Positions 27,097 through 36,668 of a stretch of 64,000 nucleotides of DNA are shown piece by piece. Below the pieces are notes generated by a model. It was given only the letters and a program-made list of their open reading frames with translations, was not told the origin of the DNA and did no database searches. The DNA is from JBCDBD01 sp039184335 (lineage in GTDB: Bacteria > Bacteroidota > Bacteroidia > Flavobacteriales > Flavobacteriaceae): NCBI GenBank assembly GCA_039184335.1, contig JBCDBD010000006.1:51086-115085 (forward strand), in the 5' to 3' direction. Every line of letters begins with the position of its first letter. Positions within the stretch are counted from its first letter, which is position 1. Both the position numbers and the translations under genes were made by a program.

Positions 27097-27798
27097 ATGA
27101 GATTGTTGCTATCCATACTTTGCCTTGTTTTTTATGTAAGCCTTGCCACGGGACAGACCAAAAATTTTTTAGACATCCCTTATTTGGAAACTACGGCCAA
27201 GGTTGACACCTTGATCACACCAGATAGGATCTATTTGAACATCACCATACAGGAAAAGGATTCCCGGGGCAAAAAATCGATTGAGGAACAGGAAAATAAA
27301 ATGGCACAAGGTTTAAAGGCCATAGGAATCAACTTAGAAAAACAGTTGGTAATCAAAGACCTGAGCAGCAATTTCAAGAAATACTTTCTACGACAAAAAG
27401 AAGTACTCAAAAGCAAACAATACGCCCTGCTCGTGTATGATGGGGAAACTGCGGGCAAGGCACTGATGGCCCTGGAAGAATTGGGCATTGCCAACACCTA
27501 CCTCGAAAAGACAGAATATGCTGAAATTGAAGCCTTGGAACTGGAACTAAAATCAATGGCGGTTCAGAAGGCCAAACGCAAAGCTGAGGCATTGACACGG
27601 CCTTTGGGTCAAAAAATAGGGGCTGCCATCCATATTTTAGATACTTCGATCCCTTATTATCCCCGTTATGACCATGCAAGAATGGAAATGGACTATTCAA
27701 TAGCGAAAGCTGCAATGACACCTGAGCCCCTGGCCATAGATTTTGAGAAAATACGTGTAGAAACCACTGTCAATATAAAGTTTAAAATCTTAGAGTGA
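27097..27798 (+). CDS. SIMPL (DUF541) domain protein, exported
   Basis: A 233-residue protein with a signal peptide (about 1-20, 'LLLSILCLVFYVSLATGQ') and a SIMPL/DUF541 domain: 'KVDTLITPDRIYLNITIQEKD' and later 'AVQKAKRKAEALTRPLGQKIG', the typical 'A...A..KA..lA..lG..lG' helix. SIMPL proteins are periplasmic and of poorly defined function. The next gene, a lipoprotein, follows by 58 bp. Confidence 0.85.
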   Translation: MRLLLSILCLVFYVSLATGQTKNFLDIPYLETTAKVDTLITPDRIYLNITIQEKDSRGKKSIEEQENKMAQGLKAIGINLEKQLVIKDLSSNFKKYFLRQKEVLKSKQYALLVYDGETAGKALMALEELGIANTYLEKTEYAEIEALELELKSMAVQKAKRKAEALTRPLGQKIGAAIHILDTSIPYYPRYDHARMEMDYSIAKAAMTPEPLAIDFEKIRVETTVNIKFKILE

Positions 27799-27856
27799 AC
27801 AAATGGAAGTTCAAACGCAACACTTGGGCAATTTTTTAATCTATGTCATAAAAGCC

Positions 27857-28285
27857 ATGAAATCCCCAATTGCCCTATTTCTTGTATTGCTATACATATC
27901 TAGCTGTAACTCTGATGACAGCGAAGTGCCCACCTCTTCCATTTGTGACGCACTGACCATCATCAATGCCAATAGATTCAATAATACCAGTACCGAAAAC
28001 TATACCATTTTAAATGCGACGATCAGTGGCGATTGTATCGAGATTGAACTGAGTTCAGGAGGTTGTGATGGAAACACTTGGGGTGTTGAATTAATCGATT
28101 CGGGGGGAATTGCCGAATCACTTCCTGAGCAACGATTTTTGGTGCTTGACCTTGACAATACAGAACTATGTGATGCAATCGTAATCCGTTCGTATACATT
28201 TGAACTGACCCCTTTACAAATCGACAGTGAAGAAATTCTGTTGAACCTAGCTACATTTGAAGGACAGCTTTCGTACCGATATTGA
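27857..28285 (+). CDS. hypothetical lipoprotein
   Basis: A 142-residue protein with a lipoprotein signal ('IALFLVLLYISSCNSDDSE', lipidated Cys at about residue 18, then an acidic stretch typical of surface-exposed Bacteroidota lipoproteins). The mature domain has paired Cys ('SICDAL', 'GDCIEIELSSGGCDG', 'NTELCDAIV') and appears to be a single beta-sandwich. The frame is open to 27803, but the lipoprotein signal fixes the start. Confidence 0.75.
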   Translation: MKSPIALFLVLLYISSCNSDDSEVPTSSICDALTIINANRFNNTSTENYTILNATISGDCIEIELSSGGCDGNTWGVELIDSGGIAESLPEQRFLVLDLDNTELCDAIVIRSYTFELTPLQIDSEEILLNLATFEGQLSYRY

Positions 28286-28302
28286 CGATGTTCCGTGTTT
28301 TA

Positions 28303-28884
28303 CTAATCTAAGGCCCGTAACCCAGTTTCAACAATCATACGAAGTGATTCGGCATTGTTTTCCAACTTGGTCACTACCCTTAGACCACTATAGAAGGTGT
28401 ACATAAAAGAGGCCAGATCATTTGCATTCAACGAACTCTTAAGCTCTCCAGAATCGATTCCTTTCTGTAGATATACGGCAAAAATATGCTCAAACCTGTT
28501 TTTGTTGGCCAGTAGTGTTCGGTACAAGGTCTCATCGCCCGGTACCAATTCAGTTGTGGTATTTACGACAAAACAACCTTTTCGTGCTTTGTCGCTTACG
28601 GTCTCTTGTATGGCCAAATCAAATAATTTCCTAAATCCTTCCTTGATCGAAACCGATTTTGCCAACAACTGCTCAATACTTTCGGCATTGGTCATTCGGT
28701 ACAACGAAAAAGCTTGGTCAAACAACGCCTCTTTACCACCAAAGGTATCATACAGACTTGCGCGGTTGATCCCCAGATGGCTTACCAGATCCTGTATCGA
28801 AGTGGCATGGAACCCTTTTTCCCAAAAGAGTTCCATGGCCTTCTGCAGCACTTCGTTTTCATCAAATTGTTTCGTACGTGGCAT
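28303..28884 (-). CDS. TetR/AcrR family transcriptional regulator
   Basis: A 193-residue repressor with an N-terminal HTH ('ENEVLQKAMELFWEKGFHATSIQDLVSHLG', 'NRASLYDTFGGKEALF') and a helical ligand-binding C-terminal domain. It follows the SDR gene by 30 bp on the same strand, so the two are one operon. Paired palindromes flank the operon's -7 element and are the likely autoregulatory operators. The inducer is probably a small reactive or aromatic compound, as for related TetR/SDR pairs, but that is inference. Confidence 0.92.
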   Translation of the reverse strand: MPRTKQFDENEVLQKAMELFWEKGFHATSIQDLVSHLGINRASLYDTFGGKEALFDQAFSLYRMTNAESIEQLLAKSVSIKEGFRKLFDLAIQETVSDKARKGCFVVNTTTELVPGDETLYRTLLANKNRFEHIFAVYLQKGIDSGELKSSLNANDLASFMYTFYSGLRVVTKLENNAESLRMIVETGLRALD

Positions 28885-28914
28885 ACCAAATGCAAACCCT
28901 AAATATAGTAAATG

Positions 28915-29664
28915 CTAAACTTGGGCAAACCCACCATCAACCGGAATTTCTGCCCCAGTGATGTAACTGCTGTCCGCACTTGCCAAGAAAAGGGCAACCG
29001 TAGCTATCTCAGCTGAATTACCAAACCTACCCAAAGAAACCATCGAAGGAAAGTTGGCTGCCATTTGGTCAATATTTTCTTGTGGCATATTGTGCTTTCC
29101 ATAAATTGGGGTATCAATGGGCCCTGGGGCAATTGCGTTGACCCGAATTCCTTTGGGTCCGAACTCGGCTGCCAAGGTCCGCGTCAACGAGCGTAGGGCC
29201 GCCTTGCTTGAGGCATACGCCGCCATACCTGCAAAGCCTTTGACATTGACTATGGAGGTATTGAAAATAATACTCGCGCCTTCATTCAGATGCTGGTAAG
29301 CAGCCTTTACCGTAAACAATGGCCCACGAACATTGATTTGCTGTACCTCATCATAGATGTCTTCGGTAAGTGTGTCAATGGTCTCCAATCGAAATATCCC
29401 TGCATTTAAAAATAAAACATCAATCTTTCCGAATTTCCCAACGGTTTGCTTGATCAGTGATTCGCTGTCTGATACACTTGATGCCTCTGCCTTGACCAAA
29501 AGATAGTCTCCTTTGAGCTCCGGAGCCAGTGCATCGAGCTTTTTTTGGCTTCTTCCTGTCAATACCACCTTGGCTCCTTCTTGCAAATATTTTTTGGCGG
29601 TTTCAAGACCCATACCACTGGTGGCTCCAGTTACGATAGCCACTTTATTTTCCAATTTTTTCAT
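28915..29664 (-). CDS. short-chain dehydrogenase/reductase
   Basis: A 249-residue classical SDR. It has the Rossmann motif 'IVTGATSGMGLETAKKYL' (TGxxxGxG), 'LFLNAGIF' (NAG), catalytic Ser in 'IIFNTSIVNVKG', Tyr and Lys in 'AAYASSKAALRSL' (YxxxK), and 'RVNAIAPGPIDTPIYG'. It catalyses NAD(P)-dependent oxidation or reduction of an unknown alcohol or ketone. It is the first gene of the SDR-tetR operon. Confidence 0.93.
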   Translation of the reverse strand: MKKLENKVAIVTGATSGMGLETAKKYLQEGAKVVLTGRSQKKLDALAPELKGDYLLVKAEASSVSDSESLIKQTVGKFGKIDVLFLNAGIFRLETIDTLTEDIYDEVQQINVRGPLFTVKAAYQHLNEGASIIFNTSIVNVKGFAGMAAYASSKAALRSLTRTLAAEFGPKGIRVNAIAPGPIDTPIYGKHNMPQENIDQMAANFPSMVSLGRFGNSAEIATVALFLASADSSYITGAEIPVDGGFAQV

Positions 29665-29694
29665 TTGAACTTGTTTTTAGGTTACTATTTCATT

Positions 29695-29746
29695 TTAGAA
29701 CGTTCATTCTGATACAAATATATTTAAATTGGAATGATTGTTCCAA
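29695..29746 (-). promoter_or_regulatory. promoter of SDR-tetR with two TetR-type operators
   Basis: Two 18-bp palindrome-like sites, TTAGAACGTTCATTCTGA (29695-29712) and TTGGAATGATTGTTCCAA (29729-29746), fit one consensus TTrGAAyGwTyrTTCyrA. Between them the minus strand reads TATATTTG (29722-29715), an exact -7 element. A TTG lies 21 bp upstream of it as a candidate -33. Binding of TetR at both sites would cover the promoter. Confidence 0.7.
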
Positions 29747-29820
29747 ATAAAATTACTGCTTTAGTCTTTATTTAACAATTCCCATTCTTTGTATCTTGAA
29801 CACCACATAAAAACGCTTTC

Positions 29821-32800
29821 ATGAAACTTTTGAGATTTACACTGACCATTCTCTTTCTATTGCCCTTGTATTCTTCGGCACAGAAACGGAAAAAGAAGAC
29901 AACGACTTCACAGACCGTGGTACATGATTCCCTTTTCCACGATTTAAAATGGCGTAATATTGGCCCTTTTCGTGGGGGGCGAAGCGTTGCTTCCACGGGA
30001 GTTGTCAACCAACCCATGACCTACTATATGGGAGCTACCGGAGGTGGTGTGTGGAAGACCATAGATGATGGCATCACATGGAAAAATATTTCAGACGGTC
30101 ATTTTAAAACGGGAACTGTCGGCGCCATTGCCGTCTCAGAAAGCAATCCCAACCTCATCTTGGTCGGTATGGGCGAACATGCGGCCCGTGGGGTCATGAC
30201 CTCGATGGGCGATGGTGTCTACAAATCAACAGATGCTGGAAAAACCTGGAACCATATCGGTCTTGATAAAACCCGACATATTTCAGATGTGATCATCCAT
30301 CCGACCAATCCTGATGTGCTATTCGTAGCAGCTCAGGGGGCGCAATATGGTGCTTCGCAACAACGCGGCATTTACCGCTCTTTGGATGGGGGCATTACCT
30401 GGAAACAGGTACTTTTTATAAATGAACACACCGGTGCGTCATCGCTATCGATGGACATGAAAAATCCATTGATCCTCTACGCGGCCATGTGGCAACACCG
30501 TCGCTTTCCCTGGAAAATAGAATCTGGCGGCACTTCTTCAGGACTTTACAAGTCTATCGATGGCGGCAGTACTTGGCAAAAGCTGAAAGAAGGGCTCCCC
30601 GAAGACTTTGGCAAGGCTGGTATTTCTGTTTCACGTGCAAACCCTGAACGTGTATTTGCCGTTCTTGAAGCTGAAGGAAAAAAAGGGGGGGTCTACCGTA
30701 GTGACGATGCCGGTAAAAAATGGAAACAAATCAATTCAGACCGAATCAACATCGCCCGATCATGGTATTATATGGAGATTTTTGCAGACCCACAGGATGA
30801 AAACATTGTCTATGTGCTCAATGCCCCAGTAACGAAGTCCATTGATGGGGGAAAGACATTTACTCCCCTACCTACACCCCACGGTGACAATCATCATTTG
30901 TGGATCCATCCACACAACAACGCCATCATGATCAATAGCAACGATGGTGGGGCCAATATTTCCAATAATGGGGGCAAAAGCTGGAGCACCCAACAAAACC
31001 AGCCCACAGCACAATTTTACAGGGTCATCACAGACCATCAGGTACCCTACCATGTTTATGGCGGACAGCAAGACAATTCAGCGATTGCCATCGCTAGCCG
31101 TACCAATGATAATGGCATTGATTGGAAAGATTGGTACACTGTGGCAGGTTGTGAAAGTGCATACTTGGCTTTCGACCCCAACGATCCCTCAACCATATTT
31201 GGGGGGTGTTACCAGGGCATTATTGAAAAATGGGTAGCTGCATCTAGAGAAGGAAAAGCGATTAAAGCATATCCTGAACTGGGTTTGGGCAAGGTTCCTG
31301 AAAATTTTAAATACCGATTCAATTGGAACGCGCCCATCATCAGTTCACCACATGATCGAAACACCATTTACCATGCTGGTAATGTCATCTTTAAAACCGA
31401 GGATGATGGGCAAAGTTGGGAAGTCATTAGCCCTGACCTCACCCGAAATGACAGTTCAAAACATGGCCCTGGGGGTGGCCCATATACCAATGAAGCGGCA
31501 GGCGGCGAAAATTATAATACCCTGATGTGCTTAGTGGAATCGCCTCATGAAAAAGGGGTACTTTATGCAGGTAGCGATGATGGATTGGTGCATGTCACCA
31601 AAAATGGTGGTACCAGTTGGGCCAATATTACACCGCCAGACCTCGCCGAAGGTATCATCAATAGCATTGACATTTCACCCCATGATCCGGCAACCGCCTA
31701 TGTCGTAGTCATGCGCTATAAGTTTATGGACTTAAGGCCCTACATTTTTAAAACCTCTGATTATGGTCAGAATTGGACCAAAATCACCCAAGGCTTCAGC
31801 GACGAACATACATTTGTACGTGTGGTCAGGGAAGATAAAGAACAAAAGGGCCTTTTGTATGCGGGCACGGAAACCGGGGTTTATATTTCACTCGATGACG
31901 GCCAACACTGGCAACCTTTTCAATTGAACCTTCCCGTGGTCCCCATCAACGATCTCACCATTCAAGACAATGATCTAGTCGCCGCAACGGCCGGCCGTTC
32001 TTTCTGGATCTTGGATGATCTGGCAGCCATTCAAAACTGTTGTGGTATCGAAGAGGGCCGTCTAAAAATATTCAAACCCAAAGACACCTATCGATTGTTC
32101 GGCAGCAGCCCTGAAAAGCCCGGTCCTGGTCTTGGGCGTAATCCAAAGCAGGGGGTAACCTTTGACTACTACTTGCCAAAGGATGCGGACTCACTGGATC
32201 TACAGCTTGAAGTACTACAAAATGGGAATCTTATCAGAACCTTTACGAACAAAAAACCCAAGGATTTTAAATCTTGGCCAGGTGGCCCGGCCAAACCCAA
32301 GGTGCTTCCATCAAAAAAAGGGTATCACCGATTTACTTGGAACTTTCGAAAAGAGACACTGCCCGCGGTAGATAAGGTTTTTGTCTTCGGCAATTACAAT
32401 GGCTCACGGGTAGCACCTGGCAACTATACCTTACGCCTGACGTTGGAAGATCAAACTGTTGAAACCGAGGTGACGATTTTACCCAATCCAAAAATAGAAG
32501 GTTCTGCGAAAGATTACTTGGAACAACAACAGGTTTTGGACGACATCGAGACTACCATTAGAAAGATGCACAATGCTGTCAACCAAATGCGAACTGCCAA
32601 AAAACAATTGGATGCGTATGAAGATCTACTGAAAGACCATGAGCAAGCAAAGGCACTATTGGAAAAAGGTACCGAACTGGCAGAACGTATCAAGACATGG
32701 GAAGAAAACCTCATTCAGCCCCAACAGAAAACCTTTCAAGATGTCATCAATTTTCACAACCAACTCAATGCCGATTTCATGCACCTCAAAGGGTTTGTTG

Positions 32801-32973
32801 ATATGGCGGAGCCAAAGGTCACTGAAGGGGCAAAAGAGAGATTGAGGGATCTAATGCAACAATGGAATGCTTATGAAAAGGAAAAGGAAGACATCATCAA
32901 CAAAGAAATGGCCGAGTACAATACCATGTTCAAATCATTGCAACTGCCTGCGCTGATCTTAAAGGCCCCGTGA
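29821..32973 (+). CDS. exported sortilin-like BNR/VPS10 repeat protein
   Basis: A 1,050-residue secreted protein (signal peptide about 1-21, '[10 protein letters not shown]'). It has a large propeller (about 35-740) with repeated Asp-box/BNR motifs such as '[17 protein letters not shown]', '[16 protein letters not shown]', '[15 protein letters not shown]', '[15 protein letters not shown]' and '[15 protein letters not shown]'. These are the S/T-x-D-x-G-x-T-W pattern of sortilin-like and sialidase-like domains. A C-terminal beta domain and a long helical segment (about 885-1040) follow. Proteins of this layout are often labelled glycosyl hydrolases, but no catalytic residues are identifiable; the role is unknown. 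A TATCTTG sequence (29792-29798) near the start may be a weak -7 element. Confidence 0.87.
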   Translation: MKLLRFTLTILFLLPLYSSAQKRKKKTTTSQTVVHDSLFHDLKWRNIGPFRGGRSVASTGVVNQPMTYYMGATGGGVWKTIDDGITWKNISDGHFKTGTVGAIAVSESNPNLILVGMGEHAARGVMTSMGDGVYKSTDAGKTWNHIGLDKTRHISDVIIHPTNPDVLFVAAQGAQYGASQQRGIYRSLDGGITWKQVLFINEHTGASSLSMDMKNPLILYAAMWQHRRFPWKIESGGTSSGLYKSIDGGSTWQKLKEGLPEDFGKAGISVSRANPERVFAVLEAEGKKGGVYRSDDAGKKWKQINSDRINIARSWYYMEIFADPQDENIVYVLNAPVTKSIDGGKTFTPLPTPHGDNHHLWIHPHNNAIMINSNDGGANISNNGGKSWSTQQNQPTAQFYRVITDHQVPYHVYGGQQDNSAIAIASRTNDNGIDWKDWYTVAGCESAYLAFDPNDPSTIFGGCYQGIIEKWVAASREGKAIKAYPELGLGKVPENFKYRFNWNAPIISSPHDRNTIYHAGNVIFKTEDDGQSWEVISPDLTRNDSSKHGPGGGPYTNEAAGGENYNTLMCLVESPHEKGVLYAGSDDGLVHVTKNGGTSWANITPPDLAEGIINSIDISPHDPATAYVVVMRYKFMDLRPYIFKTSDYGQNWTKITQGFSDEHTFVRVVREDKEQKGLLYAGTETGVYISLDDGQHWQPFQLNLPVVPINDLTIQDNDLVAATAGRSFWILDDLAAIQNCCGIEEGRLKIFKPKDTYRLFGSSPEKPGPGLGRNPKQGVTFDYYLPKDADSLDLQLEVLQNGNLIRTFTNKKPKDFKSWPGGPAKPKVLPSKKGYHRFTWNFRKETLPAVDKVFVFGNYNGSRVAPGNYTLRLTLEDQTVETEVTILPNPKIEGSAKDYLEQQQVLDDIETTIRKMHNAVNQMRTAKKQLDAYEDLLKDHEQAKALLEKGTELAERIKTWEENLIQPQQKTFQDVINFHNQLNADFMHLKGFVDMAEPKVTEGAKERLRDLMQQWNAYEKEKEDIINKEMAEYNTMFKSLQLPALILKAP

Positions 32974-33138
32974 TGGAACGTAAATTGCCAATGACTGTTT
33001 TTTCATAACATTTTGACCAAGAACATTCTATTGCGATTTGGGGGGGTCAACTTTTACATTTTGCCTTATTTTTCCCACTTTTGCACGAATGGACAGGTTT
33101 TACCGAGAAAGTGCGATATTGTGGAGCAATACCAAAAG

Positions 33139-33492
33139 ATGATAGCCAAAAAGTGTTTGGAATGCGGTACCGAAATCAGGGGTCGTGCCGATAAAAAATT
33201 CTGTTCTGACCATTGCCGCAATGCCTATAACAACAAGCTGAACAAAGACAGTAAGAACCTTGTACGTACAATCAATAACCGACTTCGAAAAAACTATCGG
33301 ATTTTGGATAGCTTTGAATTAAAAGATGGAAAAACACGCACCACAAAGACCAGGCTTCTTGACAAAGGTTTTGATTTTGAGTACATCACCAACCTTTATA
33401 CCACTAAAAAAGGAACAACCTATTATTTTGTCTATGACCTCGGGTACCTTCCTCTTGAAAATGAAAGTTATATGATCGTAAAAAGGGCATGA
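33139..33492 (+). CDS. small zinc-ribbon protein
   Basis: A 117-residue protein starting 'MIAKKCLECGTEIRGRADKKFCS'. It has a four-Cys ribbon (C-x-x-C ... C-S-D-H-C) in the first 30 residues, then a basic helical and beta part. It resembles DUF2116-type zinc-ribbon proteins. The frame is open back to 33013, but the extension has no family character; ATG 33139 (or GTG 33121) is preferred. The function is unknown, with nucleic-acid binding plausible. Confidence 0.75.
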   Translation: MIAKKCLECGTEIRGRADKKFCSDHCRNAYNNKLNKDSKNLVRTINNRLRKNYRILDSFELKDGKTRTTKTRLLDKGFDFEYITNLYTTKKGTTYYFVYDLGYLPLENESYMIVKRA

Positions 33493-33509
33493 GCACATCG
33501 CACATGCAA

Positions 33510-33980
33510 TCATTTCCAATTTTGACCACTTAACTTCAATGCAGCAATTACAATATCCTTTCGACTGATCTGCCCTACCAAAATTCCATTTTTCATAACG
33601 GGCAGCCGTCTTCTATTGTGACGATCGAAAACCCCTGCTGCATCAAATATGCTCATATCATGGGGTATGGTCTCCACATTTTTGGTCATATAGCGTTCGA
33701 CGCTTTTATCTAATATAGGTTGGTTGAAGTAGCGGCTCTCTGAAATCTGCTTCATGCAGTCCGCTTCTGAGATAATCCCTACCAAAAACCCATTATTGTC
33801 CATTACGGGCCCTCCAGATATGTGATACTTTGCAAATGCCTCCATCACTTCCAGAATTGACTGATTGGGAGTAAAAGTCACCAGTTTTTTGGTCATGTAG
33901 TCTTCAACAAGTATAGGGGCATCATACTCTTTTTTTGAATCCGTTTTGGCCCGTGCTCCTTGAAAGCTCTTGATTCCCAT
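33510..33980 (-). CDS. tandem CBS-domain protein
   Basis: A 156-residue protein with two CBS domains (about 22-80 and 92-150): 'VEDYMTKKLVTFTPNQSILEVMEAF', 'VGIISEADCMKQI', 'VERYMTKNVETIPHDMSIFDAAG' and 'VGQISRKDIVIAAL'. Stand-alone CBS pairs bind adenosine nucleotides and regulate a partner; no partner is evident here. It is convergent with the zinc-ribbon gene, 17 bp apart. Confidence 0.9.
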   Translation of the reverse strand: MGIKSFQGARAKTDSKKEYDAPILVEDYMTKKLVTFTPNQSILEVMEAFAKYHISGGPVMDNNGFLVGIISEADCMKQISESRYFNQPILDKSVERYMTKNVETIPHDMSIFDAAGVFDRHNRRRLPVMKNGILVGQISRKDIVIAALKLSGQNWK

Positions 33981-34118
33981 TTGCTTACATTTATTGGTTG
34001 AATAATAAATTTAATGATTTTTTACGGGTTATTTAAATTTTGCACGTTAAATATGCTTATTTGATGTTAAATAGGACAACCCTTTCTGTTTTTAGAGGGC
34101 AAGCCAACTACAGTCAAG

Positions 34119-34430
34119 ATGAAATCTTCACGTGTACTTTCCTTATTTGCTGTTGTTCTTGCTGTGTATTGGAGCTATCAGGCTAATCCCCAATGATACG
34201 GTGATATTAAAGATTCCAACTTCCCTTTAAGGATTTTGGAAGTTTGTGTTACCACTAAGCACGCAAACCAATTGGATGTATTCACGAACGAAGTTGAAAT
34301 CACAGAGGCCAAGGCCAATAATATCGAATTGTCAGATTATTTCTTGAAGCTCCAAAGAAGGGGAAAATTGATTCCCCATCACATTTCGAAGGAAGATTAT
34401 ACGAAATTGGCACTTACATTTTATGAGTGA
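34119..34430 (+). pseudogene. small secreted-protein gene interrupted by an in-frame TGA
   Basis: Starting at ATG 34119, 25 codons encode a signal peptide ('VLSLFAVVLAVYWSYQANPQ'), then TGA at 34194-34196. Reading on in the same frame gives 77 further sense codons (charged, helical, 'NELEITEAKANNI'-like composition, ending LALTFYE) to the TGA at 34428-34430. The two halves together would make a 103-residue exported protein. This is most simply a nonsense mutation in an old gene, or a sequencing error. The downstream part alone could start at TTG 34236 but would lack export. Confidence 0.55.
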
Positions 34431-34537
34431 GCCAGTGACCTGTAGGGCAACAAACTGTTTGCTACACCCAAACGCCCAAAAATGTCCAATACCTTTTGTG
34501 CCCAATTATGCTATATTAGTACTCAAAACCCTACCCT

Positions 34538-35344
34538 TTGAACAATACCATTGGAGTCATCGGATGTGGATGGCTTGGGCTACCTTTAGCCACCGCATTT
34601 GTGAAAGAAGGATGTACCGTACATGGCACTACGACCACCCCACATAAACTGGAAGCATTGGTCGGTCGTGGCATACGTGCATTTAAGGTTGGCATCAACG
34701 AAGACCAAATCGAAGGCCAGATCCATGAATTTTTGACCGATGTCACTACGCTTGTTGTCAATGTTCCCCCCAAATTACGAAAGGGCAATGGGGAAAGTTT
34801 TATCAAAAAAATGACCCTACTGCTGCATGAGGCACAAACAGCCAAGATAAGGCATCTTTTGTTCGTAAGCAGCACATCAGTATATGGTGCTACTGAAGGC
34901 ATAATCACTGAGAATACCCCTACACGGCCATTGACACTATCTGCACAACAACTTCTGGCTTCAGAGCAATTGTTTATGAAAAGTGTTCTTTTTAAAACGA
35001 CAATAGTCCGTTTTGGTGGCTTAATTGGGGCAAATCGTCATCCTGTCAAACATTTGGAAGGAAAGACATTGACCAATGGTGATGAATTGATCAATCTCAT
35101 ACATCTAGATGATTGCATACATATGATTAAGACCATCGTTGAAAAAGAATATTGGAACGAAGTGTTCAACGGTGTTTATCCACACCATCCCCAAAAAAAG
35201 GTTTACTATACCCAAGAAGCTGTAAAAGCCAGACTGACCCCACCTACCTATATCGAATCAAAAAAAACGGCTCTAAAGAAAACGATAGTAAGTCAGAACT
35301 TTTTTGTTAAAAAGCACTTTTTGCACACTTCCATTGTCTCTTAG
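34538..35344 (+). CDS. NAD(P)-dependent sugar-epimerase-like protein (YeeZ type)
   Basis: A 268-residue Rossmann-fold protein of the extended/atypical SDR class. N-terminal 'IGVIGCGWLGLPLATAFVKEG' is the nucleotide-binding loop; 'LLFVSSTSVYGATEG' holds the Ser/Tyr region. The canonical YxxxK is not clear, as in YeeZ-like atypical SDRs. 'VRFGGLIGANRHPVKHLEG' and 'INLIHLDDCI' are typical of the family. It starts with TTG at 34538; no ATG gives a correct N-terminus. Confidence 0.82.
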   Translation: MNNTIGVIGCGWLGLPLATAFVKEGCTVHGTTTTPHKLEALVGRGIRAFKVGINEDQIEGQIHEFLTDVTTLVVNVPPKLRKGNGESFIKKMTLLLHEAQTAKIRHLLFVSSTSVYGATEGIITENTPTRPLTLSAQQLLASEQLFMKSVLFKTTIVRFGGLIGANRHPVKHLEGKTLTNGDELINLIHLDDCIHMIKTIVEKEYWNEVFNGVYPHHPQKKVYYTQEAVKARLTPPTYIESKKTALKKTIVSQNFFVKKHFLHTSIVS

Positions 35345-35434
35345 CACACCACATCTACAATGGCTTTCACAACATTTAAGACTATTTTATGTTAATTATA
35401 GTGTTGAAATTCAGTAATTTATAGTCTTCGGAGT

Positions 35435-35442
35435 TATCTTTG
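35435..35442 (+). promoter_or_regulatory. -7 promoter element (TATCTTTG)
   Basis: This is an exact TAnnTTTG match 20 bp before ATG 35463. It places the transcript start near 35449, favouring ATG 35463 over the GTG at 35454. Confidence 0.5.
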
Positions 35443-35462
35443 TACCATAGAATGTGATTGTG

Positions 35463-35837
35463 ATGGAAAATTCGAGGTTGACAACAAAAATCTTGACGGA
35501 AATAGAGAAACTGATCATCAAAAGCTGTAGGCTGAGTGAGTTGGACCCCAACTTTCAAGACTTTCACAAGATGCTTCTGAAAAAATACTACAATGCTGCT
35601 GATGTTTGTATTGATTACCATCGACATCGTATCACATTGGACATCATCATGAATGATGAAGCTTACGATCCGAAGACGGTCAACCTTATCATTCCGACCA
35701 TACCTGCCAATATCTTTTTCAAAAACCTATGTGATTTCTTAAAATCATGTCTTGAAAAAGACGTAAAAAGCTTGGCTTTCTATGCGAGGCTATTGAAAAA
35801 TTATTCAAATAAAGACATCACAGCATTGGTCATTTGA
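35463..35837 (+). CDS. conserved hypothetical protein
   Basis: A 124-residue soluble protein with helical N- and C-terminal parts around a beta-rich middle ('CIDYHRHRITLDIIMNDEAYD'). No signal peptide, membrane segment or known motif is visible. It is monocistronic, between an exact -7 element and a strong terminator. Confidence 0.65.
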   Translation: MENSRLTTKILTEIEKLIIKSCRLSELDPNFQDFHKMLLKKYYNAADVCIDYHRHRITLDIIMNDEAYDPKTVNLIIPTIPANIFFKNLCDFLKSCLEKDVKSLAFYARLLKNYSNKDITALVI

Positions 35838-35860
35838 CCTTCCATAAAAAATTATTGGCT

Positions 35861-35890
35861 AAAAAGAGGTGCGTACGACGCCTCTTTTTT
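35861..35890 (+). terminator. intrinsic terminator
   Basis: AGAGG-t-GCG pairs with CGC-CCTCT-like sequence (AAAAAGAGGTGCG / CGCCTCTTTTTT) with one bulge and a TACGA loop, followed by TTTTTTG. It ends the 124-aa gene. Confidence 0.8.
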
Positions 35891-35938
35891 GTTTTGGGCT
35901 TTACTGATCCTTTAACGTTTTGCTTCAAATTATTTTTT

Positions 35939-35946
35939 TAGTTTTG
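35939..35946 (+). promoter_or_regulatory. -7 promoter element (TAGTTTTG) of the TPR gene
   Basis: This is an exact TAnnTTTG match 20 bp before ATG 35967. A TTTG at 35919-35922 lies 16 bp upstream and might be a close-set -33. Confidence 0.5.
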
Positions 35947-35966
35947 GCGCACAAAATATCAGATTG

Positions 35967-36668
35967 ATGAAGAAATTGCTTTTTATTACAGCTTTACTCT
36001 TAGGGTTAGGCGTAAACGCGCAGACAAAGAGTGAGCTATTGGCGCACTATGAGGCATTCTATGATGAAATGCGCCTTCAGGGCGATGTACAGGGAGTCAT
36101 CAATGCCCTGACCCACCTGAACGTATTGGCACCTTCAAAAGAACGAAAAGACACCTTGGCCTTTGTGTATATGAACAATAATCGGCATCTGCAAGCACTG
36201 AACACCATCGGTATCGAAAACGATGAGAATGATTCAGAATTGGCACTGCGGGTCAAAGCCATTTCATTGAAGACCCTGAACCAGCCGAAAAGGGCATTGG
36301 AACAATTTAAAATACTCTACCGGCGAAGCGCATCTGCTTACTTGGCCTATGAACTGGCCGATCTAAAAATACAGACTGGCGACAATGAAGGCGCAGCAGC
36401 TGATATCGAATATGGTATTGCCAATGCAACAGAAGAGATGAAATATGCCTTTTATGAAAGGCAGCAACCCTATGAAGTACCCCTCAAGGCAGCATTTTAC
36501 CATTTAAAGGGTCTAATGCAGTTCAATGTTGATAGGGACCAAATCGATGCAGCCATTGCTTCGATGGATGAAGCACTGAAAATAGACCCCAACTTCAATT
36601 TGGCCAGTTTGAGCAAACAAGCCCTACAGTCAAGAAAGGAAGGTGATAGTGATAAAGAGGGTAACTAG
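35967..36668 (+). CDS. exported TPR-repeat protein
   Basis: A 233-residue protein with a signal peptide (about 1-18, 'LLFITALLLGLGVNAQ') and helix-turn-helix repeats of TPR type ('LAYELADLKIQTGDNEGAAADIEYGI', 'AAFYHLKGLMQFNVDRDQIDAAIASMDEALKIDPNF'). It is a likely periplasmic scaffold; the partner is unknown. Its end overlaps the convergent NTF2-like gene by 4 bp. Confidence 0.82.
   Translation: MKKLLFITALLLGLGVNAQTKSELLAHYEAFYDEMRLQGDVQGVINALTHLNVLAPSKERKDTLAFVYMNNNRHLQALNTIGIENDENDSELALRVKAISLKTLNQPKRALEQFKILYRRSASAYLAYELADLKIQTGDNEGAAADIEYGIANATEEMKYAFYERQQPYEVPLKAAFYHLKGLMQFNVDRDQIDAAIASMDEALKIDPNFNLASLSKQALQSRKEGDSDKEGN

Noticed and set aside
34194..34196. TGA read as selenocysteine
   Set aside because: No SECIS-like hairpin directly follows and the family is unknown; a nonsense mutation is simpler.
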